64,000 nucleotides of DNA from JBBDIJ01 sp040880485. GTDB lineage: Bacteria > Bacteroidota > Rhodothermia > Balneolales > Balneolaceae. Both the position numbers and the translations under genes were made by a program. Location of the stretch: contig JBBDIJ010000010.1 in assembly GCA_040880485.1 (NCBI GenBank), positions 45,598-109,597 of the forward strand, given 5' to 3'. The notes below the pieces were generated by a model that was not told the DNA's origin, did not search any database, and saw only the letters and a list, made by a program, of their open reading frames with translations. Below are positions 63,286 through 64,000 of this stretch, piece after piece. Numbering within the stretch: the stretch's first letter is position 1; each line of letters starts with the position of its first letter.

Positions 63286-63371
63286 GGCCACACAGCCGCA
63301 AAGCCGCGCTGCGGCCCCACAGCCGAACACCCATTTTACTCCCCGAGCGCACCATACACCCTGGAGACGAA

Positions 63372-63398
63372 CTCCCCTGCAAGCTGTTTTGAATCAGG
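63372..63398 (-). repeat. 27-bp inverted repeat, right copy
   Basis: Reverse complement of 62434-62460 with 2 mismatches. It lies where the sequence homologous to the lipoprotein start (63399-63424) stops, so it marks the break point. Confidence 0.8.
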
Positions 63399-63476
63399 GG
63401 GTGGGTGGGGTTGTAATGTGTCATCTCTCTTGTGTTTCATTTCTCTGTTGATGGTTCGGGTTGTCTTGCCGTGTAA

Positions 63477-64000
63477 TTAAAACTCTACCTTGATAATCCA
63501 GGGGTTCAGCTGTTCCGGGTCGTTCTCTGCCAGTATCTGCTTCGCCCTCTCAATATTGCCGATCTCTGAAACGTCTTCGCCTTGAGACAACCACCATTCA
63601 ACATTCGTGGGGCTAATGCTGTAATAGAAGGCATTCTCATCCGGGTTGGTGGCAATTACATCTTGTAGGGGTGCATTATTGAATCTGGAAATGTGTACCG
63701 ACACCTTGCCGGTATCGAGAGAGAGAACTGCAATGTGTCTCATCATTTGATGTGAAAATTCAATGACAACTCGCTGGTCGTTCAACGGATAGACGTTTGT
63801 TACCATCACATAGGGCATTAGACGCTGATTAAACTCGAGTCGCCTCTCCAGATTATTATCGTCCATGAGCCCCTTCACAAGATCCTCCGGAGCCGTCCAC
63901 TCCATGAAATCGAAGCGGAAGACGGTAGAGGTCTCCCCCTCTTCAATCCGGTGCAGCTCCGTACTATATGGGAGAAAAAAGTAGACCTCCCCGTCAAGCA
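63477..64000 (-). CDS. 6-bladed beta-propeller lipoprotein, C-terminal part (window edge)
   Basis: The gene continues beyond the right edge; 174 codons are visible, ending LNPWIIKVEF. Over this length it is close to the 60713-61882 protein: DFMEWTAPEDL, VYPLNDQRVVI, NPDENAFYYSISPTNVEWWLSQGEDVSEIGNIERA. The DNA at 63486-63560 and 63890-64000 is almost identical to the matching segments of that gene, so it is a recent duplicate. Presumably a lipoprotein like its copy; the signal peptide is outside the window. Confidence 0.85.
   Translation of the reverse strand, partial: LDGEVYFFLPYSTELHRIEEGETSTVFRFDFMEWTAPEDLVKGLMDDNNLERRLEFNQRLMPYVMVTNVYPLNDQRVVIEFSHQMMRHIAVLSLDTGKVSVHISRFNNAPLQDVIATNPDENAFYYSISPTNVEWWLSQGEDVSEIGNIERAKQILAENDPEQLNPWIIKVEF

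Larger units (their letters stand above)
63260..63424 (-). pseudogene. Lipoprotein start fused to foreign sequence
   Basis: Minus-strand frame starting at ATG 63422-63424 with MTHYNPTHP, like the starts at 60639 (MIPYNPTHP) and 61882 (MTPNNPT), then LIQNSLQ from the inverted repeat and unrelated residues to a stop at 63260-63262. It occupies the position of the gene downstream of the partial propeller at 63477, as 59962-60639 does for the other copy. Broken by the event that placed the hydroxylase gene. Confidence 0.55.

Noticed and set aside
1..64000. CRISPR arrays, rRNA and tRNA genes
   Set aside because: No regular repeat-spacer pattern and no RNA gene structure was seen on either strand.

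Overview
The window looks like chromosomal DNA of a free-living Gram-negative bacterium of the Bacteroidota/Balneolota-Rhodothermota side. The support is gene content: lipoproteins with short lipoboxes, 6-bladed beta-propeller lipoproteins next to a small NVEALA-like secreted peptide, CRTAC/ASPIC and OmpA glycine-zipper proteins, the HMA-AraC regulator, a GshB-like/DUF1704/N-formylglutamate amidohydrolase operon, and mostly weak Shine-Dalgarno sequences. The exact lineage (I favour Balneolia) is inference. No rRNA, tRNA or CRISPR array was seen. Base composition is uneven: about 1-20 kb and 57-63 kb look GC-richer, while 22.7-24.6 kb and parts of 29-43 kb are clearly AT-rich.

Left part (1-20.4 kb). 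A long minus-strand run reads BatA-like VWA protein, HAD phosphatase, SLC13/TrkA-C transporter, cysQ, cysD, cysN-cysC fusion, then a sugar-nucleotide epimerase cut by the window edge. This takes sulfate in, activates it to APS/PAPS and recycles PAP. The adjoining epimerase suggests sulfated polysaccharide, but no PAPS reductase or sulfotransferase is visible. Next come a fatty-acid degradation block (long-chain acyl-CoA ligase, FadN-type multifunctional enzyme, thiolase), a divergent hotdog thioesterase, an SMP-30/SDR sugar-acid pair, a PadR-PspC operon with a 17-bp palindromic candidate operator, a membrane histidine kinase and a CBM9-like protein.

Middle part (20.4-47.3 kb). An SLC12-type cotransporter is followed by an AT-rich patch with a DUF2267 protein and an orphan. 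Then comes the most interesting candidate system: an ATP-grasp ligase, a 662-residue unknown with a possible Cys/His/Asn catalytic set, and an alanine-racemase-fold enzyme with altered active-site residues. Downstream are a composite pseudogene, an OmpA lipoprotein, an EEP-family membrane protein, two AsmA-like proteins, a phospholipase-D/cardiolipin-synthase remnant, an MltF-like lytic transglycosylase, an HMA-AraC regulator, a HEGIH metalloprotease-like lipoprotein, an SGNH lipoprotein, a PRC-barrel protein, and a second ATP-grasp operon (GshB-like, DUF1704, N-formylglutamate amidohydrolase).

Right part (47.3-64 kb). This part carries much debris: propeller and Fic remnants, a decayed HicAB toxin-antitoxin pair and an IS3 remnant. 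It also has intact genes for an LLM flavin enzyme, an amidinotransferase/DDAH-like hydrolase, a PHP-domain protein, a di-haem DUF1111/Rieske/porin operon, an APC transporter and an alkaline phosphatase. The window ends in a duplicated cluster of 6-bladed propeller lipoproteins with an NVEALA-like Cys-rich secreted peptide and an inserted-looking fatty-acid hydroxylase gene flanked by a 27-bp inverted repeat. A short palindrome, GGTTSAACC, recurs in intergenic DNA across the window, usually just after stop codons.
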